DNA from: JAUWKC01 sp035529895
Lineage (GTDB): Bacteria > Planctomycetota > Phycisphaerae > Sedimentisphaerales > Anaerobacaceae
Length of the DNA stretch: 64,000 bases
NCBI GenBank assembly: GCA_035529895.1
Contig: DATKVV010000068.1
Location: 1 to 64,000 of the forward strand
Direction: 5' to 3'
This document shows positions 62,919-64,000 of this stretch, in pieces (position 1 is the first letter of the stretch; each line of letters starts with the position of its first letter). Under the pieces are notes generated by a model. That model saw nothing but the letters and a program-made list of their open reading frames with translations. It had not been told where the DNA came from and ran no database searches. Made by a program: the position numbers and the translations under genes.

Positions 62919-64000
62919 TTACGGTCTTGCGGCAGGCATAGGTGTCTTGAGCCAGGCAAGGTTGAAGGCGTAATGGTTCCAACTGCTGATTAAATGTATG
63001 ACGCCGTCCGGCGCCTGCGTGCCGGCCATATAGCCTCCCGGCTCGGCGCTGGTCGGGCTCATAGTGAACTCGTGTGCGTCACTGCTTTTGGCCTTATGTT
63101 CCGCTTTGTCATCGGTGATAAGCCGTCGCACAGGCCAGGTCCTGCCTTCGTCAAAGCTCAGCGCGCCGAACAGCCCCTTAACGACGCGAAACTGCCCCGC
63201 CGCGTCTGTGATGGTCATGTCCCGCGCGAAGGATGCAAAGAACAATGGCCCCTCCTTGAGCCTCAGCAGCACCAGCCGCTGCCCACCTCCTATGGGATTA
63301 AAATCACTCGCCGAATATGTCCAATTCTCACCCATGTCGGTGGAAATGCTCCTGGGCATCTTGCCGTCGATACTGTCCCCTCTCCCGAACGCCAGAAGGC
63401 TGCCGTCCATAAGTTGTGTGCAGCCCGTGTGAATCCCTGCTATCCACGCCCCGGTCTTGCCGGCGGCAAACTCCGGTTTGACTCTTCCCTCACCGGGGTC
63501 CCTCCAGGTGATTCCTCCGTCCCGGCTGACGTGAATCGCCGAGCCGCCGCTTCCGCCGGGCACCGCGTCGCACGTCACGATGAAGTAGCCTTCTCTGGTA
63601 ATAAACGGGCCCGCTATAACCTGGCGGCGATAGGCATGTATCGGGTTAATAATCCGCGCCTTCGACCATGTCGCGCCGTTGTCCGTGCTCTTTCTGGTCA
63701 GCAGCGCCAGGTTGGCCCACGTCCCGCTCGTGCTCAAGCCGTTGAAGTGGTAAATCGTGTTGTCTCTTTTGTCCCAAAGCAGGCTGCTGCCGTGGTCGTT
63801 TCGGTCGGGCGCGTCCCAGAACGGCGCAGCCGGCTCCCAATCTTCGCTGCCGCGGCGCAGCCTTGACGCCGCCACCGCCAGATTGCGTCCTCTTTCGCTT
63901 GTGGTGGTGTACCAGATTGCCAGCAGGTCCCCGTTGGGACAAGCGGTTATGGCCGGCTGGTGGTTGTGCCGTGACCACAGCGGGCCATTAGAATTCGGTG
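62919..64000 (-). CDS. Sialidase-fold protein of the same family (5' end outside window)
   Basis: The frame is open to the window edge, so about 360 C-terminal residues are seen. They contain CPNGDLLAIWYTTTSERGRN, Asp boxes STDNGATWSKA, SRDGGITWRDP, STDMGENWTYS and SFDEGRTWPVR, and end MPAARP just after the propeller, without the extra C-terminal sandwich of the other copies. An N-terminal SUMF1-like domain is expected upstream of the window. It is the fifth member of the array. Confidence 0.82.
   Translation of the reverse strand, partial: PNSNGPLWSRHNHQPAITACPNGDLLAIWYTTTSERGRNLAVAASRLRRGSEDWEPAAPFWDAPDRNDHGSSLLWDKRDNTIYHFNGLSTSGTWANLALLTRKSTDNGATWSKARIINPIHAYRRQVIAGPFITREGYFIVTCDAVPGGSGGSAIHVSRDGGITWRDPGEGRVKPEFAAGKTGAWIAGIHTGCTQLMDGSLLAFGRGDSIDGKMPRSISTDMGENWTYSASDFNPIGGGQRLVLLRLKEGPLFFASFARDMTITDAAGQFRVVKGLFGALSFDEGRTWPVRRLITDDKAEHKAKSSDAHEFTMSPTSAEPGGYMAGTQAPDGVIHLISSWNHYAFNLAWLKTPMPAARP

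Overview
The window looks like a chromosomal segment of a free-living, polysaccharide-degrading bacterium of the PVC group, most likely a planctomycete of the Phycisphaerae type. The reasons are several large secreted proteins ending in dockerin-like calcium-loop modules, 3-keto-disaccharide hydrolase (DUF1080) proteins, repeated fusions of a SUMF1/FGE-like domain to a sialidase-fold propeller, a Tat-exported aldo/keto reductase-like protein and GC-rich coding sequence. This is an inference from protein content; no rRNA is present.

Layout. 1-140 is the 3' end of an IS66-type insertion sequence. 229-7581 (minus) holds a secreted beta-propeller/beta-helix protein, a DUF1080 lipoprotein, a tetraheme cytochrome-DUF1080 fusion, a Tat-exported AKR-like protein and two small proteins. 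7914-8111 is a 65-residue bacterial histone. 8656-13505 is a glycogen cluster (glycosyltransferase, GH57 amylase, GH133 debranching enzyme). 15430-21582 is a trp operon in the order E-G-D-F-B-A with no trpC. It is preceded by a strong promoter carrying an 18-bp palindrome and by a complete four-segment attenuator whose leader peptide has three consecutive Trp codons. 21631-25834 carries a secreted coiled-coil protein, an ECF sigma/anti-sigma pair, tRNA-Leu(UAG) and exonuclease VII. 25835-29465 is an accessory island with dispersed palindromes, a 122-bp direct repeat, a low-GC HATPase/STAS-like/PIN three-gene module and a decayed asparaginyl-tRNA synthetase tail.

29466-39110 encodes three very large secreted dockerin-bearing proteins. 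They share an upstream sequence motif and a common terminator style, and a membrane C39-like peptidase sits among them. 39558-49739 is mostly housekeeping: a YhaM-type exoribonuclease, a PP2C phosphatase with a zinc-ribbon Ser/Thr kinase, ProS, a DUF4416 protein, a WecA/MraY-like phosphoglycosyltransferase, an O-antigen ligase/polymerase-like protein and YebC. 49842-64000 is a tandem array of SUMF1-like/sialidase-fold fusions (four complete, one cut by the window end) with a DapA/NanA-family lyase and a URO-D-family enzyme inside it, which reads as an acidic-sugar or glycoside-degradation locus.

The strongest points for follow-up are the trp leader, the bacterial histone, the HATPase/STAS/PIN module, the cytochrome-DUF1080 fusion, the shared promoter motif of the secreted giants, the SUMF1-sialidase family lacking FGE catalytic cysteines, and three genes that appear to start at CTG, ACG and ATT behind good Shine-Dalgarno sequences.
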